This document shows, piece by piece, positions 13,764 through 13,850 of a DNA stretch of 13,850 nucleotides. Each line of letters begins with the position of its first letter. Within the stretch, counting starts at the first letter, position 1. Source of the stretch: Xanthobacteraceae bacterium (lineage in GTDB: Bacteria; Pseudomonadota; Alphaproteobacteria; Rhizobiales; Xanthobacteraceae). The notes under the pieces were generated by a model. It saw nothing but the letters and a program-made list of their open reading frames with translations, made no database searches and had not been told where the DNA came from. The position numbers were made by a program, and so were the translations under genes. The stretch is taken from the NCBI GenBank assembly GCA_030044035.1, contig JASHWN010000025.1:1-13850 (forward strand), read 5' to 3'.

Positions 13764-13850
13764 CTACTCTGTCGCGGTCGGATGCCAGCGCGGCTGGTAG
13801 CCGGCGGCAAGGATGGCGAGGATCGCCGGCGGCGTGAGCACGTCGACCAG
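13764..13850 (-). CDS. 3' end of an unidentified gene
   Basis: On the minus strand the frame is open from the window edge and ends at TAG 13766-13764, giving the last 28 residues, which include TPPAILAILAAGYQPRWHP. The stretch is protein-like (aromatic, proline and hydrophobic alternation, GC-rich third positions) and converges with the RraA-family gene. The fragment is too short for a family call. Confidence 0.5.
   Translation of the reverse strand: MVDVLTPPAILAILAAGYQPRWHPTATE

Overview
The window is GC-rich chromosomal DNA that looks like an alphaproteobacterium of the Rhizobiales (Hyphomicrobiales), probably near Bradyrhizobium, Rhodopseudomonas or Pseudolabrys. The signs are a phasin-like small protein, a DUF768-like protein, a bactofilin, a perfect CtrA-type box, and the short palindromic intergenic repeats common in that group. 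Taxonomy is inferred from gene content only. I see no tRNA, rRNA, CRISPR array, transposase or phage gene.

Layout, left to right. (1) 1-2339: the 3' end of a CBS-domain protein, probably a ClC chloride channel, then a CPA1-family Na+/H+ antiporter and a short phasin-like protein, all on +. (2) 2427-6608: a vitamin B12 locus. A textbook cobalamin riboswitch leads into a BtuB-type TonB-dependent receptor. An uncharacterised soluble protein overlaps the btuB stop codon by one base, and a small polytopic membrane protein follows 66 bases later. No BtuC, BtuD or BtuF is in view, so the two unknown genes are the best candidates here for undescribed biology, possibly cobalamin handling or inner-membrane uptake. 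(3) 6731-8191: a DUF768-like gene on -, a gap of about 440 bases holding two strong hairpins that resemble a small RNA with an intrinsic terminator, and an unrecognised 159-residue protein on +.

(4) 8191-10600: a bactofilin (+) converges with a long coiled-coil protein (-). Between their 3' ends lies a nested repeat with a canonical G-quadruplex motif. The coiled-coil gene has a perfect TTAA-N7-TTAAC box and a 7-bp dyad upstream, which suggests cell-cycle control of a cytoskeletal or envelope protein. (5) 10652-11520: two overlapping single-domain response regulators on -; the second carries a one-base frameshift. (6) 11742-13850: a YnfM-like MFS transporter and an RraA-family protein on + with a MITE-like inverted-repeat element between them, then a palindromic repeat and the 3' end of an unidentified gene on -.

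Most genes are ordinary core or accessory functions. The B12 locus, the CtrA-boxed coiled-coil gene beside a bactofilin, and the candidate small RNA deserve a second look.
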